62,394 bases of DNA from an uncultured Dysosmobacter sp. (GCF_947631165.1 NZ_CANRKH010000017.1:1-62394), one strand, 5' to 3'. Positions 7,749 through 15,235 are shown, counted from the stretch's first letter. Notes: generated by a model from the letters alone, not told the origin. Program-made: numbers and translations.

Positions 7749-7778
7749 AATAGCCAGCCCAAAGCGGCTGGCTATTTT
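7749..7778 (+). terminator. Terminator-like hairpin before the tyrosine integrase gene
   Basis: ATAGCCAGCC and GGCTGGCTAT pair around CAAAGC and are followed by TTTT. It ends only about 20 bp before the integrase ATG, so it could attenuate transcription entering that gene. Confidence 0.6.
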
Positions 7779-7797
7779 AGTAGAAGGAGCTAAACAT

Positions 7798-9045
7798 ATG
7801 GCATCTATTGTAAAGCGTGGGAGCAGTTATTCCGTTGTCTATATGACCATGGTCCGCGGTCAGCGAAAGCAGAAATGGGAGACATACCATTCGAACGAGG
7901 AGGCGGAGCGCAGAAAACAGACATTAGAGATGTATTACCAGGCAAAACGCAAAAAGGAGGATCATCAAATTGAAACAGTTGCACAACTCATGGAGAAATA
8001 TGTGGCTCTCTACGGAGTATCAAAATGGTCGGCATCCACGTTCCAGTCCAACTCCGGCCTGATCCGAAACTACATCCTTCCGCTGTTCGGAAATATACGG
8101 CTCAAGGAGCTATCGCCGCTGATGGCGGCCGAGTTGTACCGGGATCTTTTGCAACAGCCCAGATATGAGGACCCTTACCACAAAAACTGCGGGCAGACCG
8201 TGAGTCTATCCGTCCTGCGCGATATTCACAAACTGCTGCACAGTGCATTTGAACAGGCTGTCCTTTGGGAAACAGTTGACCGAAATCCGTTCCATCGGGT
8301 GCCGTTCCCTAAAATGAAAGGAAAGCGGCGGACTTTCCTTCGCCCAGAGCAGATCCAACACCTGCTGAGCCATTGTGATGACACTTGGCTCAGGCTGGCG
8401 ATCCATTTGGCGTTTGCCGGGACATTGCGGAAAGGGGAGCTGCTGGCGCTGGCCTGGCAGGATGTGGACTGGGAAAACAACTCCATACAGGTCGGAAAAA
8501 CCTTGAGACGGGTCAACTGTGAGGCATTACAGGCGCTTGGGCACCGGGATATTCTGTATGAATTTCCACCATCCGCACTGGCAAAGAAAACCGTACTGGT
8601 ACTCAAGCAGCCTAAAACAATGTCCAGCCATCGCAAAATCTTTCTACCGGAAACGGTCATGTCCCTGTTGAGAGAGTACTGCAACCTTCAGGTGAAACAG
8701 AGAGTTGCGGGCTCAGCGGCATGCCCAGATTTAATTTTCCAATATAAGGATGGCAGACCGCTTCAAGAGACTACGCTTTCAAAATACTTCAAGGCCGCCC
8801 TTCAGAGGGCCGGGCTGCCGCAGGTTGACTTTCACAGTCTGCGGCACAGCAGCATTACCTACAAATTGACCCTAAGTTCCGGGGACATTAAAGCCGTTCA
8901 AGGAGATTCGGGACATGCCCAGGCGGAGATGGTCACAGAACTCTACGCCCACATTCTTGACGGAGCCCGGAAACTCAACGCACAAAAGTTTGAGACAGCA
9001 TTTTATTGCAATTTAAACGCTGAGGGCCAGTGCGCCCAACAATAG
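7798..9045 (+). CDS. int: Tyrosine recombinase/integrase
   Basis: The 415-residue protein is a phage/ICE-type tyrosine integrase. An N-terminal arm-binding AP2-like region (MASIVKRGSSYSVVYM...) is followed by a core-binding SAM-like domain near 60-170 and a catalytic domain. Catalytic residues are all visible: R211 in GTLRKGE, H346 and R349 in HSLRHSS, H373 in GHAQ and the nucleophile Y383 in ELYAHI. GAAGGAG precedes the ATG. Such integrases usually recombine at tRNA genes, and a tRNA-Arg(CCT)-like fragment follows about 180 bp downstream. It is therefore probably not the enzyme that inserted the element into sigK. It may come from an older element nested here. Confidence 0.93.
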   Translation: MASIVKRGSSYSVVYMTMVRGQRKQKWETYHSNEEAERRKQTLEMYYQAKRKKEDHQIETVAQLMEKYVALYGVSKWSASTFQSNSGLIRNYILPLFGNIRLKELSPLMAAELYRDLLQQPRYEDPYHKNCGQTVSLSVLRDIHKLLHSAFEQAVLWETVDRNPFHRVPFPKMKGKRRTFLRPEQIQHLLSHCDDTWLRLAIHLAFAGTLRKGELLALAWQDVDWENNSIQVGKTLRRVNCEALQALGHRDILYEFPPSALAKKTVLVLKQPKTMSSHRKIFLPETVMSLLREYCNLQVKQRVAGSAACPDLIFQYKDGRPLQETTLSKYFKAALQRAGLPQVDFHSLRHSSITYKLTLSSGDIKAVQGDSGHAQAEMVTELYAHILDGARKLNAQKFETAFYCNLNAEGQCAQQ

Positions 9046-9300
9046 ACATGACCAAAACCGTTTATACCTACTATGCGATCTCACTGTTGCGGGAACCTTA
9101 CAGGTACGGGAAAAGGAACTCCCTCTGCGGGGAAGCAGCCCGAGATCGGATGAGAGAGCACAAAAGTGAAGAGTCACGAAATGCTGTAACCAGCATCCCG
9201 TGGCGTCTTTTCTATCCGGCATTCATAAGAGGATTCGAACCGCCGACCTACCGCTTAGGAGGCGGTCGCTCAATCGGTATTAATATAAGGGGATAAAATT
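9046..9300. other. Spacer with possible attachment region of the tyrosine integrase
   Basis: No gene is supported. The stretch contains the tRNA-like fragment at 9229-9271, with unrelated AT-rich sequence between it and the next start codon. A weak GGGGAT ribosome site precedes the ATG at 9301. Confidence 0.6.
9229..9271 (-). other. tRNA-Arg(CCT) fragment, putative attachment core
   Basis: Read on the minus strand, GAGCGACCGCCTCCTAAG and the following bases match the D-stem end, the full anticodon arm (stem ACCGC/GCGGT, loop CTCCTAA, anticodon CCT), variable loop AGGTC and T loop GGTTCGAATCC of a bacterial tRNA-Arg. The 5' acceptor and most of the D arm are absent, and the T stem stops pairing past CC. 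It cannot be a working tRNA. Position beside int fits an att core targeted to the host tRNA-Arg(CCT) gene. Confidence 0.78.
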
Positions 9301-10104
9301 ATGGATGCCATCAATAACCTTATCGAATTGAGAGAAATCATGGAAATCCTGCTATCTGAGCAAAAATTATCCCAAAAACTGATTTCGAACCTGCATGACC
9401 AGGTAGAACGCACCCTCATTATGGCCGCAAATGAGGCAATCATAGACAGGCATCCAGGCTGGATCGTATGTGAGGGCCATCGGGCGGCAGAGCTTTATCT
9501 TTGCCGGAATTGGCGGCGAAGCGGCAAACTGGAGGATGAAAAGGAGCGGCTGCGGGTATTGGCGGAGCAGATGAAGAAAGATTTCTTTGCCGCCCAAAAT
9601 GAGAGGGTTGACCTGGAACTGGTTGAGAAAATCATGCGGGATTTGGATGAACAGGATCACTTCACCGAAAAAGTCCTGGGCAATGGGCTGCTTCTTATCC
9701 TTTCAGCTGGATGCGCTCACCGGCGCTTCAGCGCACTGTGCCGACCTTATATTTACCAAGATGACTCTTTTAGCTGCGATGTTTACTTATTTCAACGGAC
9801 TTTGGAAGATCGCAGCACCTCATGGGGAAGCATTCTGCTCCACGAACTGGGCCACGTCCTCAACTTGCGGTTGACTGGAGATATTTCTGTTGTGCCAGAT
9901 GACTTCCTATCTTTCGCAGAGTGGTTCTTTCCTGGCCTTAGTACCAAATACCGCGCCAGCGCACCGGAGTTTTTCGCCCACTGCTTTGCGATGGGTGTCG
10001 CCAGCCGGTCGGGCTTGGAATGCTATGACGCGTTTCCAAATATTCAGAAGGAGCATAAGCAACTGTTTGACATATATATGCGGTCAAAAATCGCCCAATT
10101 ATGA
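9301..10104 (+). CDS. Putative zinc metallopeptidase-like protein (HExxH) in the sigK element
   Basis: The family is not recognised. The 267-residue product has helical, charged residues 1-120, then a domain with HELGH at 181-185 preceded by SILL, which is a zincin zinc-binding helix. A glutamate at 223 in APEFFAHCF is well placed as third ligand. No signal peptide or membrane segment is seen, so a cytoplasmic protein is expected. ImmA/IrrE-type peptidases in mobile elements use HExxH to cleave phage repressors; a comparable regulatory role here is possible but unproven, and no repressor-like partner gene adjoins it. Its transcript probably ends at the terminator at 10139-10177. Confidence 0.75.
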   Translation: MDAINNLIELREIMEILLSEQKLSQKLISNLHDQVERTLIMAANEAIIDRHPGWIVCEGHRAAELYLCRNWRRSGKLEDEKERLRVLAEQMKKDFFAAQNERVDLELVEKIMRDLDEQDHFTEKVLGNGLLLILSAGCAHRRFSALCRPYIYQDDSFSCDVYLFQRTLEDRSTSWGSILLHELGHVLNLRLTGDISVVPDDFLSFAEWFFPGLSTKYRASAPEFFAHCFAMGVASRSGLECYDAFPNIQKEHKQLFDIYMRSKIAQL

Positions 10105-10138
10105 GGAAATCCGTACAAATAAATATGTTTTGCTAAAA

Positions 10139-10177
10139 CCAGTGATTGGCTTCCAGCCTGTCACTGGCTTTTATTTT
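10139..10177 (+). terminator. Terminator after the HExxH gene
   Basis: CCAGTGA and TCACTGG are separated by 15 bases that can extend the structure, followed by CTTTTATTTT. It separates the metallopeptidase-like gene from the recombinase region. Confidence 0.7.
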
Positions 10178-10204
10178 CTGTCAGAACGCAGGATAAGGCA
10201 CTTA

Positions 10205-10244
10205 ACTTTCACGCTCATATCAAACACGAAAAGAGCATGAAAGT
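10205..10244. other. 12-bp inverted repeat upstream of the recombinase
   Basis: ACTTTCACGCTC (10205-10216) faces GAGCATGAAAGT (10233-10244), 11 of 12 pairing, 16-base spacer. It may be an operator or a structural site controlling the recombinase region. Confidence 0.65.
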
Positions 10245-10280
10245 AAGGTAAACGCATAGAGCAATTTGTATGGACAAGCA

Positions 10281-10294
10281 ATCGGGGGCCCGAT
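10281..10294. promoter_or_regulatory. Palindrome ATCGGG-GG-CCCGAT upstream of the recombinase
   Basis: A perfect 6-bp inverted repeat with a GG centre lies about 40 bp before the small ORF at 10334. It is a candidate regulator-binding site; no regulator is identified. Confidence 0.45.
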
Positions 10295-10333
10295 TCCGCA
10301 TATGATTTATCATTTCAGATAGGGGGTGTCCTT

Positions 10334-10474
10334 TTGCGAGCAAACGACGTGACCATCACCTGTATCTATCAGGAAAGCGACAGCAGTATCCAGCAGATCA
10401 TCTTCCGCTCATTTACCGTGTTTTTACAAAAAGAGTTGAAATGTGTTGTAAATCGTCCCTGCCATGACGTATAA
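10334..10474 (+). CDS. Small protein upstream of the recombinase (46 residues)
   Basis: A 46-codon frame begins with TTG, preceded by AGGGGGTG at good spacing, and runs through ...RANDVTITCIYQESDSSIQQ... to TAA at 10472. The composition looks coding and amphipathic, with a helical middle (SIQQIIFRSFTVFLQKEL). No known family is recognised. Its place directly ahead of the serine recombinase suggests a recombination-directionality or regulatory factor, or simply a conserved leader; this is speculation. It is too short for confident calling. Confidence 0.45.
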   Translation: MRANDVTITCIYQESDSSIQQIIFRSFTVFLQKELKCVVNRPCHDV

Positions 10475-10513
10475 GATATATGATGAATGGCCGCTTATCT
10501 CTGGAGGTTACCT

Positions 10514-12091
10514 ATGTATTTAGAGATAAGCAACCCCATGGATTATTATGTGGCACTGTACATCAGATTGTCAAAGGAGGATGAGAACGAGGGGCCGTCG
10601 GAGAGTGTAACCAACCAAAAGTCCCTGCTGACTGAATTTGTCCAGCAGCACCGCCTCAGCGTCTACGACACATACATCGACGACGGTTGGAGCGGTACGA
10701 ACTTCGACCGTCCCAGCTTCCAGCGGATGATCGCCGACATCGAGGCCAAGAAGGTCAACATGGTCATCACGAAGGACCTATCCCGTTTGGGGCGCGACTA
10801 CATCCTGACCGGCCACTACATGGAGCGCTACTTCCCGGAAAAACGGGTGCGGTACATCTCCCTGCTGGACGGCATCGACACCGGGGTGGACTCCACCGCC
10901 AACGACATTACGCCCTTTCGGGCCATCATGAACGACATGTACGCCAAGGACATCTCCAAGAAGATCAAGAGCGTCAAACGGGATAAGCAGCGCAAGGGCC
11001 AATTCATTGGCGGCAAGCCGGTCTACGGCTACAAGATGCACCCCACAGAGAAAAATAAAATTGTCATCGACGAGGGGGCGGCCCCCATGGTGCGGCGGAT
11101 CTTCACCATGGCCCTGGACGGCATGAGCTGCCGACAGATCGCCGCCCAGCTGAACGCCGAGGGCGTCCCTACCCCGGCCACCTATGCGGGGCTGCCCGTC
11201 GCCAAGCCCGGCCCCTACACTGGGTTGTGGAGCAGCGAGCGGATCTCCGATATGCTGCAAAACGAGACCTACATCGGCAACATGGTCCAGGGCCGCAGCG
11301 TGAAGATCAGCTACAAGTCCAAGAAGTGCCTGAAGCAGGCGCCGGAAAACTGGATCGTTGTGGAGGGCACCCACGAACCGTTGATCGACGCCGAAACCTT
11401 CCGCAAGGTGCGGATGCTGGTCAACAGCCGCAAGCACACTAGGAGCCGAACATACGACTTCCTGCTGAAAGGGTTGATTTTCTGCCATGAGTGCGGCTAC
11501 CCGCTGGCGGTGCTGAACCGCAAAAATGCCGCCGGGGAGGATGTACTGTACTTCGTTTGCCGCACCTATCAGCGATTTACCAAAGCCGGCGTCTGCACCT
11601 GCCACTCCATCAAGGAGAAAACGGTCACGGACGCAGTGATCAACAAGGTATGGGAAGTCTGTAAAGCCTACCTGAACCCGGCGGAGCTGCTGCCCATCGC
11701 GGAAAAAGCAGTAGTAGAAGCTCAAGAGGCAAAGAACCACGAGACAGAAATACAAGTTCTCTGCAGTAAGATCGACAGCCTGACCGCCAACCTGGATAAG
11801 ATGTACCTGGATAAACTCAGCGGCCTGTTGGCAGAGACGGATTTTGAGCGCATCTATCAGCGGGTCAGGCTGGAACGCAGCGGGTTGGAGGAAGAGCTGA
11901 AAGACCTGGAACAGCAAAAAGCAAGCCCCATCCCCACAAAGGAGTGGGCAAAAGAGTTGGTCCAACGCTTCATGGACTCAGCCTTCACCAGCCGGGAACT
12001 GCTGGTCAGTCTCATCGAGCGGGTGGAGCTCACCGAGGACAAACAGATCATCATCAAATTCCGCTTCCGGGAGATGGAAGCGATTTCTTAG
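10514..12091 (+). CDS. Large serine recombinase, likely the sigK-element excisionase/integrase
   Basis: The 525-residue protein is a large serine recombinase of the SpoIVCA type. Its N-terminal resolvase domain has the catalytic serine at S20 (YIRLSKED), followed by ITKDLSRLGRDY and SANDITPFRAIMNDMYAKDISKKI-like segments. A recombinase domain follows (GYKMHP...MSCRQIAAQLNAEGVPTP...), then a zinc ribbon with CHEC and CRTYQRF...CTC, and a C-terminal coiled coil (residues about 390-470). The ATG at 10514 has CTGGAGG upstream; the frame is open nine codons earlier. The stop is 33 bp before attR. Its position next to the attachment site and the symmetric attP point to it as the enzyme rejoining sigK. 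Confidence 0.94.
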   Translation: MYLEISNPMDYYVALYIRLSKEDENEGPSESVTNQKSLLTEFVQQHRLSVYDTYIDDGWSGTNFDRPSFQRMIADIEAKKVNMVITKDLSRLGRDYILTGHYMERYFPEKRVRYISLLDGIDTGVDSTANDITPFRAIMNDMYAKDISKKIKSVKRDKQRKGQFIGGKPVYGYKMHPTEKNKIVIDEGAAPMVRRIFTMALDGMSCRQIAAQLNAEGVPTPATYAGLPVAKPGPYTGLWSSERISDMLQNETYIGNMVQGRSVKISYKSKKCLKQAPENWIVVEGTHEPLIDAETFRKVRMLVNSRKHTRSRTYDFLLKGLIFCHECGYPLAVLNRKNAAGEDVLYFVCRTYQRFTKAGVCTCHSIKEKTVTDAVINKVWEVCKAYLNPAELLPIAEKAVVEAQEAKNHETEIQVLCSKIDSLTANLDKMYLDKLSGLLAETDFERIYQRVRLERSGLEEELKDLEQQKASPIPTKEWAKELVQRFMDSAFTSRELLVSLIERVELTEDKQIIIKFRFREMEAIS

Positions 12092-12093
12092 CA

Positions 12094-12131
12094 GGCATCG
12101 CTTACAATAGCCGCGGCGAACAGTATCCCGC
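12094..12131 (+). other. attR of the sigK element
   Basis: The element arm (GGCATCGCTTACAATAGC...) runs to the GT at 12123-12124, after which sigK coding resumes with ATCCCGCATTGAG. The six bases TCCCGC at 12126-12131 are shared with attL (5036-5041). Confidence 0.8.
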
Positions 12132-12212
12132 ATTGAGAAGCGGGCCTTGGAAAAACTACGGGCGGCGCTGGAGGGCGGTGAAACAGCTGGACGAAAAAGC
12201 GGGAGCCTGTGA
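12125..12212 (+). CDS. sigK: sigK 3' portion (last 28 codons), separated by the element
   Basis: Read in the frame set by the rejoined gene, this fragment gives SRIEKRALEKLRAALEGG and a short polar tail ending at TGA 12210-12212. SRIEKRAL directly follows GISRSYV in SigK of Bacillus, so the match is specific. It has no start of its own and is expressed only after excision. Total rejoined length, 238 residues, is normal for SigK. A terminator hairpin straddles its stop codon. Confidence 0.9.
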
Positions 12213-12228
12213 AGACTCCCGCTCTTTC
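12198..12228 (+). terminator. Terminator at the sigK stop codon
   Basis: AGCGGGAG pairs with CTCCCGCT across a 10-base loop that contains the TGA stop, followed by CTTT. A hairpin at this place supports 12212 as the true end of rejoined sigK. Confidence 0.6.
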
Positions 12229-12287
12229 GCGTGTTTAACGCCGAGCCGCTCTCAGGCAGGCGGCGGATGAAAAAAGGATGCTTCGGG

Positions 12288-12641
12288 TCACCTCCGTGTG
12301 AACGCCCGCTCCGGCAGGACCGCCGCAAGCTGAAGCACCGCCTTCAGGGTCTCCTCTTCTGTAAGGTCCAGTCCCATGGCGGGAAACGCCTTTTGCAGAC
12401 AGTCGACCCTGCGTCTGAACTCCTGGGCCTCCAGAAAACCGGCGTCTGTCAGGTAAACTTTCCCGTACCGCTCCCGGACCAGCAGCCCCTTTTCCATCAG
12501 GTTCCCCAGCATCCTGGTAACAGACGGCTTGGATACCGCCAGCGCCTTCGCGATCTCTGTGGCGCCCACAGCCGGCACGGTCCGGCTCAGGTCATAGACC
12601 GCCAGCAGGTACCGCAGATGCGTCTGTGTGATTTGGCTCAT
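12288..12641 (-). CDS. DtxR-family-like winged-helix regulator at the end of the feo cluster
   Basis: The 117-residue protein has the N-terminal winged-helix of DtxR/MntR metal-dependent repressors (THLRYLLAVYDLSR...GATEIAKALAVSKPSVTRMLGNLMEKGLLVRERYGKVYLTDAG) and a short helical end. There is no SH3-like third domain and few of the usual His/Cys metal ligands, so metal sensing may be altered. It follows feoB and the small Cys-rich gene on the same strand. It is short for a DtxR protein (usually about 140-230). It may sense metal or another signal and act on the feo genes; this is inference. Confidence 0.8.
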   Translation of the reverse strand: MSQITQTHLRYLLAVYDLSRTVPAVGATEIAKALAVSKPSVTRMLGNLMEKGLLVRERYGKVYLTDAGFLEAQEFRRRVDCLQKAFPAMGLDLTEEETLKAVLQLAAVLPERAFTRR

Positions 12642-12721
12642 CGTCTCTCCCCCATTTTACGCAGACTGCAGAAAGGAACGCAAGGTGCTTCCCGGTCCCC
12701 GCGTTCCTTTCCGCATGTCGC

Positions 12722-12868
12722 TTACCTGCCGTGACAGCCGCCGCAGCTGCTGCAATCACCATTACAGTGTCCGCCGGACTTGTGGGACTTCCACAGGGAC
12801 CGGACGGCCAGGGCCACGACAAGGACCAGGACCGCGATCACGATCGCATTTCCAAGCATACTGGGCAT
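12722..12868 (-). CDS. FeoB-associated Cys-rich membrane protein
   Basis: This 48-residue protein has one N-terminal transmembrane helix (NAIVIAVLVLVVALAVRSLW) and a Cys-rich tail GGHCNGDCSSCGGCHGR with four Cys and several His, the pattern of small FeoB-associated proteins. AAGGAGGG stands at the right distance for the third of three tandem ATG codons, hence the 12868 start. It lies just after feoB. The tail may bind iron at the membrane during ferrous uptake; function is inferred from context and pattern. Confidence 0.88.
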   Translation of the reverse strand: MPSMLGNAIVIAVLVLVVALAVRSLWKSHKSGGHCNGDCSSCGGCHGR

Positions 12869-12894
12869 CATCATGCCCTCCTTTCAAGCGTTCC

Positions 12895-15099
12895 TCACTT
12901 CGCGGCAGCGGCCACGGAGGTCAGATGATGGGGGTCCTCCTCAGGCTGGTAGCCCTTGCGGAACAGCAGATAAATGATACCAGCCAGCAGAGCCGCCGCC
13001 ACGATGGTTCCGATACCAAGACTCGCCTCGCCAGTGAACAGACCGCCGATCTGGTAGACGATCATGGAGACCACATAGGCGAAGCCGCACATGTAGCCGA
13101 TGGCGCCCAGGGTCCATTTCGTGTTGTTCATCTCCCGCTTGATAGCACCCATGGCGGCGAAGCAGGGAGCGCACAGCAGGTTGAAGATCATGAAGGAATA
13201 AGCGGTCATGGCGCCGAAGTCAGCGCCCACCAACGCCCAGATGACGCTACTGTCTTCCATCAGGTCCACATCACCCGCATAGTGGTACAGCACACCGAAG
13301 GTATTGACCACTTCCTCCTTGGCGATGAGGCCGGTGATGGTGGCAACGGTGGCCTTCCAGGCCATGTCACCCATCCAGCCCAGAGGATAGAATATCCAGG
13401 CGATGGCATTGCCGATGACAGCCAGGAGAGAGTCGTTATTGTCCTCGACCGCCTGGAACACGCCGTCCACGAAGCCGTAACCCTGGAGGAACCAGAGAAC
13501 GATGGAAGAGAGCAGGATGATGGTCCCCGCCCGCTTGATGAAGGACCATCCTCGCTCCCAGGTAGCCCGCAGGACGTTGCCGGCGGAGGGCAGGTGATAA
13601 GTGGGCAGCTCCATGACGAAGGGAGCGGGTTCCCCGGCGAAGGCCTTGAACTTCTTCAGCATAATGCCGGAAATCACCACGGCGGCGATGCCGATGAAGA
13701 ACGCGGAGGTGGCGACCAGGGGAGATTCGCCGAAGACGGCCCCGGCGAACAGGCCGATGATGGGCATCTTGGCGCCGCAGGGGATGAAGCCGGTGGTCAT
13801 GATGGTCATCTTGCGGTCACGGTCCTGCTCAATGGTGCGGGAGGCCATGATGCCGGGCACGCCGCAGCCGGTAGCCACCAGCATGGGGATGAAGCTCTTG
13901 CCGGACAGGCCGAAGCGGCGGAAGATGCGGTCCATGATGAAGGCGACACGGGCCATGTAGCCCACGTCCTCCAAAATGGCCAGCAGCAGGAACAGCACCA
14001 GCATCTGAGGCACGAAGCCCAGCACGGCGCCCACGCCGCCTACGATGCCGTCCTGGATCAATCCGTACAGCCAGGTGCCCTCGGCCACGCCCAGAGCGCC
14101 CAGAATGGTGTCAAACAGACCGGGGACCCACTCGCCGAACAGCACGTCGTTGGCCCAGTCGGTGCCCATGGTTCCGATGGAGATCCTCCAGCCGCCCATG
14201 GCGATGGCGTAGATGCAGAACATGATCACAGCGAAAATAGGCAGGGCCAGGACGCGGTTGGTGACGATCTGGTCGATCTTATCAGAGACGGACAGACTGC
14301 CTTTGGCGGCCTTTTTCTTCACCGCCTTGCCCACGACTCCGCTGATGTACGCATAGCGCTGGTTGGTGATGATGCTCTCGGCATCGTCATCCAGCTCCCT
14401 CTCGCAGTCCATGATGTGCTCTTCCAGGTGCTCGGCCAGGTCCTTGTCCAGTGCCAGGTCCTCCAGCACCTTTTCGTCCCGCTCGAAGAGCTTGATGGCG
14501 TACCAGCGCAGGTATTGGCTGTCCACCTTTCCCTGGATGGACTCCTCAATGTGGGCGACGGCGTGCTCCACACTGCCGGTAAACACGTGGGGCAGTTCTC
14601 CGGCCCGCTTGGCCTGGGCCAGAGCCACGGCCTTTTCTGCGGCGGCCATGCCGCCTTCGCCCTTCAGGGCGGACATCTCAACGACCTCGCAGCCCAGGGC
14701 CTGGCCCAGCTTCTGCAGGTCGATCTTGTCGCCGTTTTTGCGGACCAGATCGATCATGTTGACCGCCACCACCACCGGCAGGCCCAGCTCGATGAGCTGA
14801 GTGGTCAGATACAGGTTCCGCTCGATGTTGGTACCGTCCACGATGTTCAAAATGGCGTCCGGCTGTTCCTTCACCAGGTAATTCCGGGCCACCACCTCTT
14901 CCAGGGTGTAGGGGGACAGGGAGTAGATGCCGGGCAGGTCCTGGATGACTACATCCTTGTGGCCCTTCAGCTTGCCCTCCTTCTTCTCTACGGTGACGCC
15001 GGGCCAGTTGCCTACGTACTGGTTGGAGCCGGTCAGGCTGTTGAACAGCGTGGTCTTTCCGCAGTTCGGATTGCCCGCCAGCGCGATCTTGATATCCAT
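12895..15099 (-). CDS. feoB: Ferrous iron transport protein FeoB
   Basis: The 734-residue membrane protein imports Fe(II). The N-terminal G domain shows G1 GNPNCGKTT (residues 9-17), switch segment GNWPGVTVEKKEG, G3 DLPG and G4 NMID, followed by a helical GDI-like segment (residues about 170-260). The membrane part has Gate motifs with GCGVPG and IPCGAKMP, each carrying a Cys conserved in FeoB pore helices. It begins 15099 with AAGGAGAG upstream. A DtxR-type palindrome lies 20 bp before the start (15119-15134), so feoB has its own metal-controlled promoter in addition to feoA upstream. Length is normal for the family. Confidence 0.96.
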   Translation of the reverse strand: MDIKIALAGNPNCGKTTLFNSLTGSNQYVGNWPGVTVEKKEGKLKGHKDVVIQDLPGIYSLSPYTLEEVVARNYLVKEQPDAILNIVDGTNIERNLYLTTQLIELGLPVVVAVNMIDLVRKNGDKIDLQKLGQALGCEVVEMSALKGEGGMAAAEKAVALAQAKRAGELPHVFTGSVEHAVAHIEESIQGKVDSQYLRWYAIKLFERDEKVLEDLALDKDLAEHLEEHIMDCERELDDDAESIITNQRYAYISGVVGKAVKKKAAKGSLSVSDKIDQIVTNRVLALPIFAVIMFCIYAIAMGGWRISIGTMGTDWANDVLFGEWVPGLFDTILGALGVAEGTWLYGLIQDGIVGGVGAVLGFVPQMLVLFLLLAILEDVGYMARVAFIMDRIFRRFGLSGKSFIPMLVATGCGVPGIMASRTIEQDRDRKMTIMTTGFIPCGAKMPIIGLFAGAVFGESPLVATSAFFIGIAAVVISGIMLKKFKAFAGEPAPFVMELPTYHLPSAGNVLRATWERGWSFIKRAGTIILLSSIVLWFLQGYGFVDGVFQAVEDNNDSLLAVIGNAIAWIFYPLGWMGDMAWKATVATITGLIAKEEVVNTFGVLYHYAGDVDLMEDSSVIWALVGADFGAMTAYSFMIFNLLCAPCFAAMGAIKREMNNTKWTLGAIGYMCGFAYVVSMIVYQIGGLFTGEASLGIGTIVAAALLAGIIYLLFRKGYQPEEDPHHLTSVAAAAK

Positions 15100-15118
15100 G
15101 GTTCTCTCCTTCCAAAAT

Positions 15119-15134
15119 GTTAGTTGTAGCTAAC
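15119..15134. promoter_or_regulatory. DtxR/MntR-type operator before feoB
   Basis: GTTAGTTGTAGCTAAC is a TTAG-N6-CTAA palindrome 20 bp ahead of the feoB ATG. The same core occurs before feoA and the DtxR-family gene, so the set is read as a metal-regulator box. Confidence 0.8.
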
Positions 15135-15204
15135 TTTCGTCCTTAAAAATCGGCGGTTCGCCCGCCCTCTTCCTTTGCTGCGGAGCGGCAAAGGATTTTC
15201 AATT

Positions 15205-15235
15205 ATTTATGTCAGGACATGCGCCTGACATAAAT
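15205..15235. other. Perfect 12-bp hairpin in the feoA-feoB gap
   Basis: ATTTATGTCAGG (15205-15216) and CCTGACATAAAT (15224-15235) are exactly complementary around ACATGCG. No T run follows on either strand. The structure forms the end of the dispersed repeat described at 15219-15434. Confidence 0.75.

Larger units (their letters stand above)
5035..12124. mobile_element. skin-like sporulation-intervening element inserted in sigK (about 7.09 kb)
   Basis: The element splits sigK between 5034 and 12125. Its ends joined head to tail give an imperfect palindrome: arm 12094-12122 (GGCATCGCTTACAATAGC...) and arm 5035-5063 (reverse complement GGCATCGTTTACATTAGC...) match at 23 of 29 positions around a central GT, the usual shape of a large serine integrase attP. 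The recombinase gene lies next to attR. Cargo is an AT-rich HEPN-motif gene, a Fic gene, a tyrosine integrase with a tRNA fragment, an HExxH gene and a small ORF. B. subtilis and C. difficile skin elements interrupt sigK and are removed in the mother cell; a similar role here is inferred from the precise frame restoration. No phage structural genes are present. Confidence 0.88.

Noticed and set aside
9226..9275. Functional tRNA-Arg gene
   Set aside because: The 5' acceptor and most of the D arm are missing and the T stem stops pairing; only a fragment remains.
5035..12124. Element interpreted as an intact prophage
   Set aside because: No capsid, portal, terminase, tail or lysis genes; only recombinases and cargo.
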